This document shows positions 20,719-33,300 of a stretch of DNA of 64,000 nucleotides, one piece after another (the first letter of the stretch is position 1; each line of letters begins with the position of its first letter). A program made the position numbers and the translations under genes. This DNA comes from Mycteria americana (taxonomy: Eukaryota; Chordata; Aves; Ciconiiformes; Ciconiidae), in assembly GCF_035582795.1 (NCBI RefSeq), contig NC_134368.1, positions 37,997,501 to 38,061,500 of the forward strand, given 5' to 3'. The notes beneath the pieces were generated by a model. It made no database searches. It was not told where the DNA came from and was given only the letters and a program-made list of their open reading frames with translations.

Positions 20719-23689
20719 GGCCTGTCTCCTAGACCTCTGAGTCTGCCATGCCATGATTCTTGATCTCAGTGTCAACACAGACCCTAGAGGACAATGATGA
20801 ATGGAATCCCTGGCAAACACAGGTCTGAGTTTGCACTCAAGCCGAGATCATCCATGCTGCCAGCCCATTTGTTCGCACTCTTCAATGAACCAGTTTGCTT
20901 TCTAACAAAGCCAGTTTTGGGACTTAGCCCAGGCTTGAGATCTGCCCCTCAGGGGCAGCAGGAATTCAGCCAGGCCTGAGTAGCTGTAGCAGGACTGCCT
21001 GTATTTCTGCAAAGGTCGCAGAGCAAACAGCACAGCCTTGAATGCCCTGTCCTCTTCTGCAACCATCTGAGCTGCCAAGTGACGCGACCAAGGACTAGTC
21101 CATATTGAGCTGGTCACATACCAGTTAAGAGCTGGGGAGGGTTAGACTCCAGCGGGTGACAGAGGCAATCCCATACACTCAGAGGGATCTCAGAAGCCAT
21201 ATTCTGGTGTTGCTGGGTGAATGACAGCTCCTGATGCCGAATATCAGAGGTAGGCCTCTGCATCTCAGAGTTTTGTGTCTGCTCTTGGTCACCCCACATG
21301 TATATGATTATACGGACTCACCTGTGAGTCCTGGACTCCTCCAAAAGCATCATTCTAGGGAGTGTTGGAGACTCAGCACAGCTGCAAAGCTTAATACATT
21401 ATCTGGTCCTGGAGTGGCTCAAGGACTCATTAGAACAACTTTTTCTTGCCCAGTTCGGGAGGACAAATGAACTGAAAGCCATTTCGCCTCTTTGCCCACT
21501 GACCATATGTGTGAACACAAACATAGGTGACAGCTCGAGAAAAGTCAGAGGACAGTCCTGCACACTTCTGGCTGTAGTGAGCAACTTGTATGGTCTGGTA
21601 CCTTTCTGGCCCCTTATGCTGTTAATTTTGGGTTAATTAATGCTCCTTCCGTGTCAGCATAGCCTTGTTGTTGGTACAAAGATGACAAACCAAAATCGAG
21701 CCTTTTGTCTTCCCTACCTGTTTTTTCCATACATATTCTTTTTGCTTTATTATTGTGTGCTTGAATCACACTGGAAACAGGCTAGATCCCGTCCCCGGAG
21801 CAGGGGATGTCACGCACGTGCACGCACAGGCAAATGTAGTTGTATTCCCGCAATGCTCTCTGAGCCCTAGAGACAAACACTGTCTCAGGTTGATTAAACA
21901 AGTGCATGTAGTAGGAAAGAGAGAAAAACACCACTGTTAATTTTAAAAAAGGAAACAAGTAGCGTTTTCATTCTCACCAGGAAAGGCAATTTTGAAGTTA
22001 AACACCTCATTGATGGTGCTAATACTGTGCATTTAATTTTCAACATTGGAAGAAAAGACATGTTTTTGTTCCCGCTAGGGAAGGAACTTCTCAATGCCAC
22101 ACTGATATTAGCGTTGTTAGAGTCATTCGGGGCTTGATAATAGCTTCTTTTGGCAAGATATAACTAAAATTTCAAGGTGAATCATACCAGTGTCTATAAT
22201 CACAGTATTGCACCTGCACTTCCTGTATAATAAAGAAAGTTTATCTCTGCCTTTGTAAACCAGTGAATTATTGTTTCTTCAAAGTCAAGTCCCGCTGAAA
22301 CACAGAGGGCAGTAGCCCCATTGAGTTCAATTATGTTCTGTGCAGTTAAGGTTAATACATAGTGACGCTCTTTATTCAGCTTAATATGAGAAGTGTGCCC
22401 TTAACATCACAGCAATGCAAAGATAAAGCTCAGAGTTATGGCCACGGAAAGGCAGTAACAGTGGGATCTTACTGGCCTGGCACAATAAATCCTCTGAGCA
22501 CCATCTGTAGGTTGGTCCCTGCCGAAAGTAGTAAGCACACGCTTGAGAGCCCTGACTTAACTTCATTAGAAATGCAGCTTGAAGAAGGATGGGGAAGAGA
22601 CGTTTTGCTGTTTCCTAAGGTAACGTACGTGTTCTGCTGGTGCAGATGGTTGAAGGTCTCCTAGCCAGGCAAGGCACAGCACTTCCAGGGAGACGTGTCT
22701 GCAGGTGCCAAGGTAGCCAGTCGTTACTGTTCAGTAGACTAATCCTTGGAATAAAAGAAAATACTTGCTAAAAGAGCATTAATGACTGTGTGGCCTTGTC
22801 AATGGAAGGGAAGTTAAGAGTAAATCTGTTGTTTTTATTTCACCACAGTTACGTAACTGTTGTTATGCTACTGCAAGCAGCTCTGGATTACAAAATCATC
22901 CATTCTTCTGAGATTTCTCAACTGAGGAAAATGTATTGTGTAATTGCAGTGGATAAAACTAAATGTAAAAATGAAGAGCTTAATTGATAATCATTTTCCT
23001 TTACACGTACGTGCTCTTATTACTAGCTTAAATACTATTTTGCATTTAGTAATATGTTATACTTGAAATATATAACAATGCCTACAATAGGGTTGTCAGT
23101 TGTTTTCCTTTAAATGAGTTTGTTAAGCTTTAACTACAGCTAAAGGTAGCATATCACTTGCTTAATTTTGCTTGCTAAACTATGCTTTAGGTAGCGTACC
23201 ACTTGCTAAATGTCCATGGTTTGGCGTGAAATTTTTCATACTGAGGATGGAAGTTTTAGGATGACTTTACTGCTACCAAACATGATCACAAGAACAAAGG
23301 CAGGGAAAAAAAAGGCTTTGTCTAGGATAAAATATTGTGGCGATTTTATCTTTGAAGTGCTTAAATGCCTTTATGCTCTAGTGCAGACTTGGAATTTGTC
23401 ATGAAAAACTGAATTGGGAGGGGGGTGTCTAATCTTCTGACTGCACTTAGCATAATTTATAAGCCTTTGAAGAAATGAATTTTCCACATCCCCGACTTAG
23501 CATGTGCCCCCACCATCCTTGCTACTACTGCAGTCAAGTCTACCCCAGTCGAGTTGGGCTGCAGGGCTCTAAAGAGTCCTCTGTTTGCCGCTATGGACCG
23601 GGGTGGGTCTCTGGCCTGAGAATGGGGCTATGGAGACCATCCCCTGTGCTCCCAAAAAGCTGCTGCTTTCTCCTCTTCACAGGTGCTTG

Positions 23690-24170
23690 AGGGTGTCTGA
23701 TAGGAATGGTGAGGGGACAAGGACCGGACTGAGGGGAGGGAAGCAGTAAGTGTGGAGGCAGGGGATATGGTGAGACTGAAACTACTAGGGGGTAGCAAAG
23801 CTTAACGTGAGAGTAACAGGGAGAGGGTACGGGGATTAGGTGAGGAAGGAAATTAAATTCTCAAGGAGAAATGAAGGAGAACGAGTTCAAGGCAAGGGGA
23901 CAAGTACATATAGATGAGGAATCAGAGGGGGCTGTGTGCCAGGAGCCTAGGACTAAGAGAAATGAGAGAGGATAGATGTGGAAGCCAGTGAAGAAACCAA
24001 AAGAATGAGAGCACATGGGTAGGCAGACAAATCAAACAGAATCAAGTCTTGACTCTGAGCAAAGGGACAAGCTGTGATGGGAAGGGGAGCATTGACAGAG
24101 GAACCACTGGGATTTGAACAGAGACTTAGGGAAAGGAAAGTTAAAACTCGGAGAGCACAGAGACATTAGC
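23690..24170 (+). repeat. Purine-rich tract
   Basis: About 480 bp in which the plus strand is strongly G/A biased (stretches such as GAGGGGAGGGAAGCAG and GGAAGGGGAGC). There is no regular unit. It is noncoding and could adopt unusual structure. Confidence 0.55.
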
Positions 24171-24547
24171 ATTTCAATGGTTTTTTCTGCAGCAGTAGGT
24201 ATCTGCTAGGGTAAGTAAGACCAAGAAAATATTCTGCCGTTCTAATTTAGTATAAGATATTTTCTTGTCTTTTCTGTGTGCTATAAAGGAACAGAAGAGG
24301 TAGAAATCCATTTGTTTGCAGAAATCTATCTTGCAAGCCACCGTTAAAGAGTTTTTAGGTAGGAAGCCTTAGGCCTTTGGCAGACAGCTCTACCCTAGAG
24401 TTGGAAAAAGCAAGAAAACAGCCTTAGGAATCTTAATGCAAATATTGGCATGAGTTCATTGTAATTCAAGAGGATTCAGGGAATCACTAAAAGGGCAAGG
24501 AGGTCTTATCTGAAAAAAGAATCTATTACAAGGCTATAACATACTGA

Positions 24548-24612
24548 ATTTTGTGTGTGTGCATATATATGTAGACAACACACATGCATGTCTACATACA
24601 CACGCATATGTA
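24548..24612. repeat. Short inverted repeat of TG/CA and TA dinucleotides
   Basis: TGTAGACA near 24570 is followed by TGTCTACA near 24588, with GTGTGTG/CACACAC-type flanks, making an imperfect hairpin. Probably a decayed dinucleotide repeat. Confidence 0.5.
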
Positions 24613-25719
24613 ACACAATATAGATATGTGTGAATATGTTTTAAAAATACTTGTATTATTGAGAGTGTAAGCACCTATAAATCTAGATGCTCCTGCTCCT
24701 TCAGTCAAACTATTCATGCCTTGGAGAAAAAGAAAAATTACAACTAATATTTTATTGGCTTGGGTTGTGGATAGGTGCATTACACAAATGGATGCTATTA
24801 AATCTTTATACCGTGCTGTACCAGTATGAATTTTGTATGTGCTACATATTTTGCAGACACAAATAACTATTTTAGAAATGATATAAGGAGCTTTCCTGAG
24901 ACTCCAGGCAACAATGTCAGCTCTAATTTGAATTATTGCTATTGAAAATCATGGTTCTGTTTTTCATTATTGTTATGCCAATATCCCTGACAACCTGCAA
25001 TTTACCTGGTATGAACAGCACCTCCTGAAAATATAGAGCTGTTTTGTGTGCTGTGGTATTTTTGTATATCCTCCCTGTGCATAGCCGTGATATTTCACAT
25101 TAATTCCACTGGATGGCACTGAAGGAGACAAGATTGCATGGAAATACCTCCAGAAGTTGAGTATATCTCCAAAAAGTGAGAGCGGCTTACTGTTTCATTC
25201 CATTACTGAAATAGACAAATGCGGACTCATTTTCCATCCTGATGTAATAATTTGTCATCAAAACCAGCTCTTAAACACTCCTAGCTGTAGTTCTAGGTTT
25301 TGACAGTAGCAAAATTACAGTGGAGGCAGAGTCAAGGCTTCTGAATCTGAATACCCCTTCTCCCCTCAAAAAGGTAAAGGCTAAAAGATGTAGCTTTGGC
25401 CCATTCTGGATTCTTATGTGAAGGTTTGCAAAACGTCTGAAAAATGTTTGGTCCCTGTCCTCCATGGCAATGCTGTCGATACTGGCCACTTCTACCATTA
25501 TGAGCAAGTGCAAGTATGTTAGCTTTTAAGCTCATTTGAAAAAAATACATAGGAATTCATTCAGAATTAAAAGCTCCCACCTGTTGAGGAAATGTATAGT
25601 GTTTCAGAGAACCTCCCGACTTGAAACTCCATCTGCAGTCCCCACACAAGGACCCCTGTTTTTTCCTGGTGGGGACTTTGTGATCCTGCCTGGAAAGCAC
25701 ACAATTACTCTCTGTCAAT

Positions 25720-26900
25720 CAGACCTATAACCTGGGAGTCATCTTTGACTCCACTCTCTTTTTTGACCTGTTTATCTTGATGTATACGAATTTTGTTTCC
25801 TTTTCTTCTCTAAAGTCGCCTCTTATCTCTGTCCACATCATAGATATGCTTTTTTAGGCTTCTGTTATCTCTCATCCTGCTTATGACAGCTTTTTTCCCT
25901 ACGCCTGACCTGACCTGTCGAAAAGGTCCCTTGAAACACCATTCTTGCACTTATCTCCCTGGCCTGTTTCTGTGGCTCCTTTTTGTACTTAGCTCTTCAG
26001 TATATCTCCATAGATTTCCCTGTCTCCGCAAGACTTCCAGCCCTCAGAGAGTGCAGTTTGACAACTGTTTTGGCAGCTGTGCTGGCCTAAGACAGTCTCT
26101 GCTCCCAGCCATTCGCTCCTGTCTCTTTGATATGCCCGCTAGTTTGCTGGCACAGTTGTTTTGTTCAGCTGTGTGGTAAACGAGATTAGGAAACCTGATT
26201 TGGCTGAAAAGCAGCATAGGGGAGGGAGGAGAGGCACCTTTTTCAACCAGCTTATTTCTCCAATCTAGTCTATCAGGCAGCACTTCTGCTGGTGCAACTG
26301 AGGGGCTGGGGCTGGGGCAGAGACAAGCGGTGAGAGACGCGGGGCTGCAGAGCAGCAATGGCTTATGCTGGTTTATTTAGCGCTGTTGCTAGCTGCTGAG
26401 CTGTGACCTGATTTTGACGATAGAGCTAAGCCAAGCTAATAGCTAGCTGCTGCCGAAAGGCTAGTGCTGCACCTCCTTCCTCACCCCTCGTCACGGGTTG
26501 GTTCCTGGCACTTCTCTTGTGCCAACGCTGGTGCTTATCTCACCCCGGTGTGCCAGTTGTGGGAGCTAACCCGGCACAGAACTATTCACTTCTTGTCACG
26601 GTTTGCCTCGTCGTTCTGCCGAGTGCCCGTGGAGCCCACCCGCTCAGCAGCAGCTGGATGCTCTGTCAGCTCAGCTGCGTTCTCAATTGCGCCACAACGC
26701 TCCGCAACTTTGCCTTTTCCTGTCATCTGCTGTCCTCTCTCACTTTCCATGTCTACTCCATCTGCTTTTCTCGTAGCTGTGTTAATGATGTCCTTTTGGT
26801 CACCCTCAACATATGGAATACCCTCCCTGAAGCAATCGCTACGTCCTTCAAATCTCTCAAGATTTCTTCTACCATGACACACGTGGTAAACTGCCAACTG
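25720..26900 (+). mobile_element. L2-like LINE, decayed ORF2 C-terminal region
   Basis: AACCTGGGAGTCATCTTTGA near 25729 translates as NLGVIFDSTL, a phrase typical of L2/CR1-clade reverse transcriptases. It is followed by a pyrimidine-rich stretch resembling the L2 finger region (TCTCTCATCCTGCTTATGAC near 25869). About 1 kb later, ATGGAATACCCTCCCTGAAG (26814) gives WNTLPEA followed by TSFKSLK, like the L2 C-terminal WNxLP...FKxxL motif. The frame is broken and the middle (about 26180-26450) does not align, so an insertion there is likely. An ancient, dead copy. Confidence 0.6.
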
Positions 26901-29400
26901 ATAATGCCCAGTTTAGTTGCTTGCAGGAATTTTGGATTTCATTGCTATGCTTCACGTGTCCATGTATTAGCTTGAAATGGGCATACTCTATCAGTTTAGC
27001 TGAGAAGCTAAAAGGGATTAAACTGCCACAGAATCTTTTTTTTTGGAAAACAAAAATCCCCAAAGCTATGCCCTGAAGGAGATGTACTTCCCTAAGGTCA
27101 TATATAAATACCAGAGGCTGATTTTCTGTTGCTTCACACCTTGGATCATCATTCATGCTTGTGCAAATGGACATAGCATTGCCACTAAGCAGTTTACAGT
27201 AACATCTTCCAGAATTGTAAATTAGTGCCCCAGAGACAAGATAGCAGAGAGTCAGCGCTTACATGAGCAGCTGAGCATAGAGACTTGGGGATTTCTTTTC
27301 ACCTAGTTGTTTTCATTGTTTGGGTTCTTTTTAGACACATGTAGAAGCATATCCTAAACATATTTTATCCTAGTATTTTGGTATGCTAAGCATTTTTTTT
27401 CCTATTCAGTTAAATAGAAAATGTATGGAAAACCAGCAGTGAGTGAGAGAAGCTTCACATTGCCGTGGAAGCAATACAATAAAATTATCTGTGTTTGCTG
27501 TTTGAAAAAGAACGTGGCAGAGGGCACCTCTACACCACGCAACAGAGCGCAGGACTTAACAGAGCACGTACTCATCCAGTTACTTGCAGAATAGGAAGCA
27601 GCAGCTGTAGGCTCGCATACGCGTGCTGCTGCACCCAAAGTACTTAACCCTGTTGGTAGGTGGTGCTCGTTAGGTTGGACACGGTGCTAATTAGGTTAGA
27701 TACAACACTGTGGTCATGCAAATACACAGTGCCCGTGACTCTGGCTCAGACCTGGCTGGAAGATTCCGCGCGTACTGCTGCATCAAGCCATATGTGCGCA
27801 TCCAGAGAGAGAAATCGTTTGCCCGTGGCCTCTTGTTCATTACCCCGGTAGGGTTTAGCTCCAGTAACAGATGCATTTGCCACATACAGGTGTCAGACAG
27901 GGCTTTGTGCCAGGGATTACCTCCCTCTTGGTAAAAACAGAAGATGCCCTTTTAAGTGTATATTTCAGGCTGTGAGTTGTTGCTGTGGAAAAATGAACAT
28001 CCAACGTAGCTGCTTCTTAGAACTGTTCTGTTTTACTTCTTAAGACAGTAAGTACTGACAGAGGAGCAAGAAAGACAGGGATGGCAATTTTTTCAGCCAC
28101 CATAACTTTACAGAAACTGTGAATCTACTGCAAGGTCATGGAGGCAGACAGCAGTATGGCAAAGAGCAAAGCACAGCCTCCTCCAGTACATTTATCACGA
28201 GATGTACCTTCCTCCTTCACTGAGGCAAAGCCACATTTCAGGTTAGAGGTACGATCGTGGCTACAGCATAAATTCTGTGCCTGTGTAACTGGGTGGCAAG
28301 TGTATTCCCAAAGCACTGACTGCGGAATTGCTGTCTTCTCAAATAACTGATTAATATATCCATAAACATAGCATTCTTTCAAAATAATTTGAAGATTCAA
28401 GTTGATGTTTGTATGAAGGCTGGTGCTTATTAGCAAGAAAAAGGTAAACCGAAGAAGCAAAACAAAAACATTGCTCAAGAGGCAGTGTTCAGAATGACCT
28501 ATGGGATGGAGGGTAATAGAACATCTTTCTCCTCTTGTATGTTTTTTAAAGGATCTCAAGTAGTCATTTTGGCAACTTCTCTCTGTTATTTCCTTTCCAT
28601 TTGACAGACAGATGAGATAGAGGTTTTATTGGAATGTAGTGAACCATCAATAATTAGCCCATGGCAAGTCAGCGAGGAACTATGCAGCATAATATACTTG
28701 GGCATAATGGATTAAGATTTGACACCTGTGAAATTACGAAAATGACGAAAATTAATAGCTTCTTGATATTGGAATGGTTGTTCCTGGTGTTTTGTAAATT
28801 GTTTAATGTCACAGGGAGGGATCCAGTTCCCTGAAGATTTCAGCAATCATTGTAAACTTTATAATGTCATCAACCTATTTTTTTTTATCCAAGGTATGAC
28901 AGTGATAGTGAGCACACGATAGCAGGAACATGGATTTTAAAAAATAATATTGCTAAGCGGAAGGCACGCACAGAGCAAGTAGTCAAGAAAATGAAGGTGG
29001 GTATTTTTTTCATTTTTTTTAATCCTTTTTGATGCTATCTTCAATTAGGTTTTTTTCCACTGTGTCTGCCAGGAAAATTTATGCATGCACAGCTAGATAT
29101 CTCTGACTTTTAAAGTCATGGCACTTAGCAAAATGCTTTTAAAGAGAGACACACAAAAGCCAACATTATCCATGAACATTACGTAAATATTTATAGGCAG
29201 TATATGTTTGATTTCTGTTTTTTTATTTAAAAAATCCATCTGCTGCTAGCAGATGATAAATATTTAGATCAAATTTGTGCCTGGGATACAAGGGCACTAT
29301 TTCTTCCAGAAGAGACATTATAAATTTGATACGGTAGGCCCAGCCTCAGTTCCCCAACTCAAACAGCATCGCAGGCACTCTGTTGGGGTGCATGCATAGA
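26901..29400. other. Intergenic DNA, no gene seen
   Basis: No recognisable exon, RNA or repeat. AT-rich in parts, with poly(T) runs near 28880 and 29010. Confidence 0.55.
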
Positions 29401-29915
29401 CTGGTATGAAAAGGCTTCCTGGCTGGAAGGCTATACGCAACCTTAGTGATCATCTTGCCTAATCTCCTTCAGGAGTTTTCCTAGAGGCTAGGCTGAAGTA
29501 TGTCTCCCGGGAGAACACCTCATTTTGCCTTAAAGACTCCCAGCAGCGGTGACTCTACCACCTCCCCTGCTAAGTTGTTCCAGTGTTTAGTTACCCTCAT
29601 TGCTAAGAAATTGCATCTTATTTCAATCTTGACTGTCTAACTCCAGTTTCCAGTCGTTAGATCTTGTTATGTTTCTGTCCGCAAGACGGAAAAGCCCCCC
29701 CTACTATCAATTATCTTTTCCCTATGTATGTATCTGTGCACAGTGATCCAGTCACCACCCTTCCCTGATACATTTAATAGATTTCTGAAACCCTATACCC
29801 CAGAGGTTGTTTTTCAACCTCTGGATCATTTTTGCTGCCCTCTGTCTGATTTTTTTCTAGGGTTTACATATCCTTCTTGAATTACGGGCACTGTTTTTTT
29901 CCGATGCTGTGTGTA
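29400..29915 (-). mobile_element. Old CR1/L3-type LINE 3' region, minus strand
   Basis: The plus strand shows in order GGCTGGAAGGCTATACGCAA, TCATCTTGCCTAATCTCC, a CATTTTGCCTTAAAGACTCC block, GTTGTTCCAGTGTTTAGTTACCCTCA, CAGTGATCCAGTCACC and CTTGAATTACGGGCACTG. This is the reverse complement of the 3' portion of ancient amniote CR1/L3 LINEs (compare 'cagtgatcaagtcacc' and 'ttgttccaatgcttaactaccctca' in the consensus as I remember it). About 510 bp, heavily diverged. Confidence 0.75.
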
Positions 29916-30644
29916 GAGCAAGGTCACATCCTAATAGTAATTTCCTTTTTTCATACAGCCAATAAACAGTTATTATATGTTACAGCTGACATTTGCTGGC
30001 TACATTGCGTGTATCGATAGATTGGTAGATACAGTCCCTAGAACTGTGGAGGTGTGACACTTGCACTCTGAATGTCTGTTTGCATTACCCTAGTGTGTGC
30101 CGTGAATTAAAGGAACAATGCCTGCCAGATCTTCTGTCATATTATGTCCCTTTTTGCTACTTAGATGATCCATAAATCCTACTAATACATATAAATTGTA
30201 ATCCCACATTTTCTAAATAAAGAGGGAAGGGCTACGTTGTAAAGAGTGAATTTTGTCCTTCCCATAGGAGAGGTCCTACGTTAGGAAGAGAAGCAGAGGA
30301 ACTATTCCATTGCTGTGCTCAGGTAGAAGAAATAAGGGAGGAATAAGGGCAAAGAAGGACTGGGAGAGCGCAGTGGCAATCTTCTGAGAAAGCTCTGAGT
30401 GACTGCTTTCCTGGGCAGCAGGAGAGTGGAAATAGCACCCAGCTAGGAGTTTTCCCCAAGAAGAGCTGAAATTTAACAGCTGGCTGGCTGAAGGCTGGAC
30501 ACAGGAAAAACTGGTAAGAGAAACATTGTCATTAACAGCTTGTGCAGGTTTAAAATACACTTATTAGTATAGTTCATTTAGCACATGTACAAAACCTGCT
30601 GTGAGTACTGGTGTATGGCTTTTAATTCCTGTAGTAGGGAATTA
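29916..30644. other. Intergenic DNA, no gene seen
   Basis: No recognisable coding or repeat structure; a minus-strand open frame at 30276-30560 has no known domain. Confidence 0.5.
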
Positions 30645-30770
30645 TAAAATCACAGAAATGTTGTTTGGGAGGGACATCTGGAAGTCATCTAGTCCAGCTC
30701 TGTGCTTGAAGCAGGCTACCACCAACACTCACCCAGGAATGGACCTCCTTGGATCATCTGAAAATTTTGT
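30645..30770 (-). mobile_element. CR1 3' end fragment, minus strand
   Basis: AAATCACAGAAATGTTGTTT, then GGGAGGGACATCTGGAAGTC, then ATCTAGTCCAGCTC, is the reverse complement of a CR1 3' terminus (consensus ...ATCACAGAATGGTTTGGG and GGAAGGGACCTCTGGAGATCATCTAGTCC). The right boundary is uncertain because similarity fades after GAAGCAGG. Confidence 0.7.
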
Positions 30771-33060
30771 CCACAGCTCCTCCAACTCCTTATCTACTAC
30801 ATCTATCCACTTTTTCTTGTTCTGCCATCATGCAGGCAAATCTTGTTCAGCTCTAATGTGAACTCAACCAGGGAACACCCCTGGCTGAAAAAAAATGATG
30901 CTTTTTTTTCCTCCAGACTTCTTGAGTTTAATTAGGTCCTCGATCCTGTCCATCACAAGGCTGTATGACTATGGATGCTGGCACACGAATGGCACAGGAG
31001 CAGATATGAGCATTCAAAGGGAACTGCTTACGCAGCACAGCTTTGCAATGCAACCACACAACTCGAGCAGTTTGCCAGTGCAAAAAAGTGAGGTCGTTCT
31101 ACTTCTCCCCCTCCTCCTTGGCCATGCGTTTCCCCTTTTCTGGTGGGCATGGTGAGCTGAACTAGAGGAAAACAAACCTCACCATAAAAAGTGAGTAGTT
31201 ACTGAATGGTTTATTGAGTAGCAGTGCCAGTTGGGGCAGACTTGTTTGGAACTGCTCCTTTCAGTGGCAGCTAGCCCTTTGGTTGGCTTTGCTGCAATGA
31301 GAAATTTCATGTCTGGAGTGCAGTTCCATAGCAGTTTATCCTTATCTAAGTCAGAGATACCATGGACCCTCCTGGTATTTGTGCAGCTGAGCAGTAGGTT
31401 GGTCCAGGGAGCTTTGGAGCCAAGAACTAAGCTTGCCAAAAAAAAGAGCTGCTCATTCTTGACTGGTTTCAGGGAGTTGATGTGGCTGCAGATGAACCAC
31501 TATTTTATACAGTGAGTTTTCAGCCAAACTTGCGACGTGATCTGATGCAGTGTGCTGGTACATGTGGTGAGAAGGGGAAGGGAGAAAGGCTGGATCGTGA
31601 ATCTGTGTCCTCAGACACTGACATGTCCATGATTTCACTTGTTCTTTTCCTGAAGCACATTATTGATGTGGCTTTTTGTGTTCACAGTAGGTCTTAAGAT
31701 TATTGTAAGGTGTTGAAAGAGGCCTGTTGTGTATGGAGGCATGCAGAGTCAATATTCTGTGGATCATTCTGGAGTCAGTGATTATTGAATGAGAGCTTGT
31801 GTTTGCAGGGACTGACTCAGTGACCCAGATGGTCTCTTCCAGTCTTAGGTTTCTAGCAGTATCCCTCCTAAGATCACCCTACTGTTAAAACTCTTGAGAA
31901 CTAATTTTGCTTTATCCTGTGTTTTACTTTAGCCACTTTCTAATTTGTTGCATTTGCTACTATTCCATCCTTCACTACTGTATTTCTTTAACAGCAGTGA
32001 GAGAGAGAGAGCTTTTGCTCTTAGCTGTGCTAAAGACTTTCTCCAAATGCAGACACTAGAGACCAACTGCAGACAAAACAGCACAGGCATTTGATTTTTT
32101 CAACGTTACATTTTGAGCTCCTGTCTGCAGTAATTAATTAGCATCATTGCTGAGCTGACTCCCTGCGGGACGGTATGATCATTAGTGCCAAAGCCAGGAA
32201 GGGAGCAGGAACTCCCAAACCCCTGAGTAGGCCACTGCAGCAACTGTTGGCATCTATAGAGCATTTCAAGAACATTTGGAGTGACGCTGGTGGAAAAGAT
32301 TCACTTTCTCATCTGTATGAGGGGCTTGCCCAGATTCAGTTAGGCTGCTGGCTGGGATCAGGCAAATCTACTTCCTGGGCAAGATTTTGTCAAAGGCTAT
32401 CTAAAACCCGAAGGGTTGCTCTCAGCTAGTTCATCTTTATTTTGCTGATATGCAGAGAGAATTATAGAAGACTTGAGAGACATCAGGGTACAAATCAATG
32501 ATGATGTACAGTACTGGGGCTGCTGTGCCAAAAGCTAGCCCAGAACCAAAAATCTGTCAGCTAAAAATCAAACTTCAGTCCAGTAGAGACACAACTGAAT
32601 CCAAACAGGCCAAAATGAAAGTCCTGGCATGATATTAAACAAATTCCTTCAGGTGCAGAAAAACAGCAGACACTGAGAGTATTTACAAGTCATTTTTATG
32701 AAATAATTTTTGTAGGCTTGGGATGCAGTGTAATATAGTTTAATCTCTTCTCTCATCCCCCATGCCTGTTTCAGAAGAGAACAAGAAATTTAATCCAAAC
32801 AAAGGATTAAGAAATTTCAATAACTGGACTACTGCCATTATCCAGACAATGGGCCAGCTCTTTAAATGCTTGTTCTTGATTGAATTGAAGTCAGTGACTA
32901 CATCAGAGGGAGCAGAATTGGAATGCAGAAAAGAGGAAATGAAAAGTCTAGAAGAGCTACCCAATTATTTTCCCTATTACACACTTCCAGCATTGCATCC
33001 CATAAACAAAGCAGCTCTGAGAAAGGATCTCTCCTCACGGGAGAATAAGGTTAGGGGCAA
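30771..33060. other. Intergenic DNA, no gene seen
   Basis: A weak CR1-like 3' tail (GACCCAGATGGTCTCTTCCA) lies near 31818 on the plus strand. An open frame at 32762-33067 has no domain I recognise. Confidence 0.5.
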
Positions 33061-33300
33061 CTTTTGAGAGATGGATAGAGGAAAGAGAAATGAGATTTAA
33101 TATAGATAATTGTAAGGTAATACACCTGGGAAGAAATAACAATCATTATATATACAAAATCAGGAGCTGCTGTTTAGAAAACAGTAATAGGGGAGAAGGC
33201 CTGGGAGCAATGGTTGATAATTAATTACTGCAGACAGGAACTCAAAATCTAACACTGGGGCAAAAATCAAATACATTCTTATTCTGGGCCAGCACCAGAG
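33061..33300 (+). mobile_element. LINE reverse-transcriptase remnant (CR1/L2 clade)
   Basis: Starting near 33067, the plus strand reads ERWIEEREMRFNIDN then CKVIHLGRNNNHYIYKI. This is the conserved segment after the reverse transcriptase core in CR1-clade LINEs (consensus MKFNxDKCKVMHLGRNN). A weaker GLGAMVDN follows, corresponding to DLGVMVDN. A stop follows this segment, so only a short piece survives. Confidence 0.7.

Larger units (their letters stand above)
20719..25719. other. Intergenic DNA upstream of CDKN2AIP, no gene seen
   Basis: 5 kb without recognisable exons. It includes an imperfect direct repeat at about 23127-23216 (two units containing GGTAGC and CACTTGC), a purine-rich tract at 23690-24170, and an alternating-base hairpin at 24548-24612. 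I checked for claudin or WWC2 coding similarity by eye and saw none. Confidence 0.55.

Noticed and set aside
20719-21600. Possible retroviral internal region next to LTR copy B
   Set aside because: I looked for gag, pol or env motifs and a primer-binding site and saw none that I could support. The homology to copy A stops exactly at the LTR edge.
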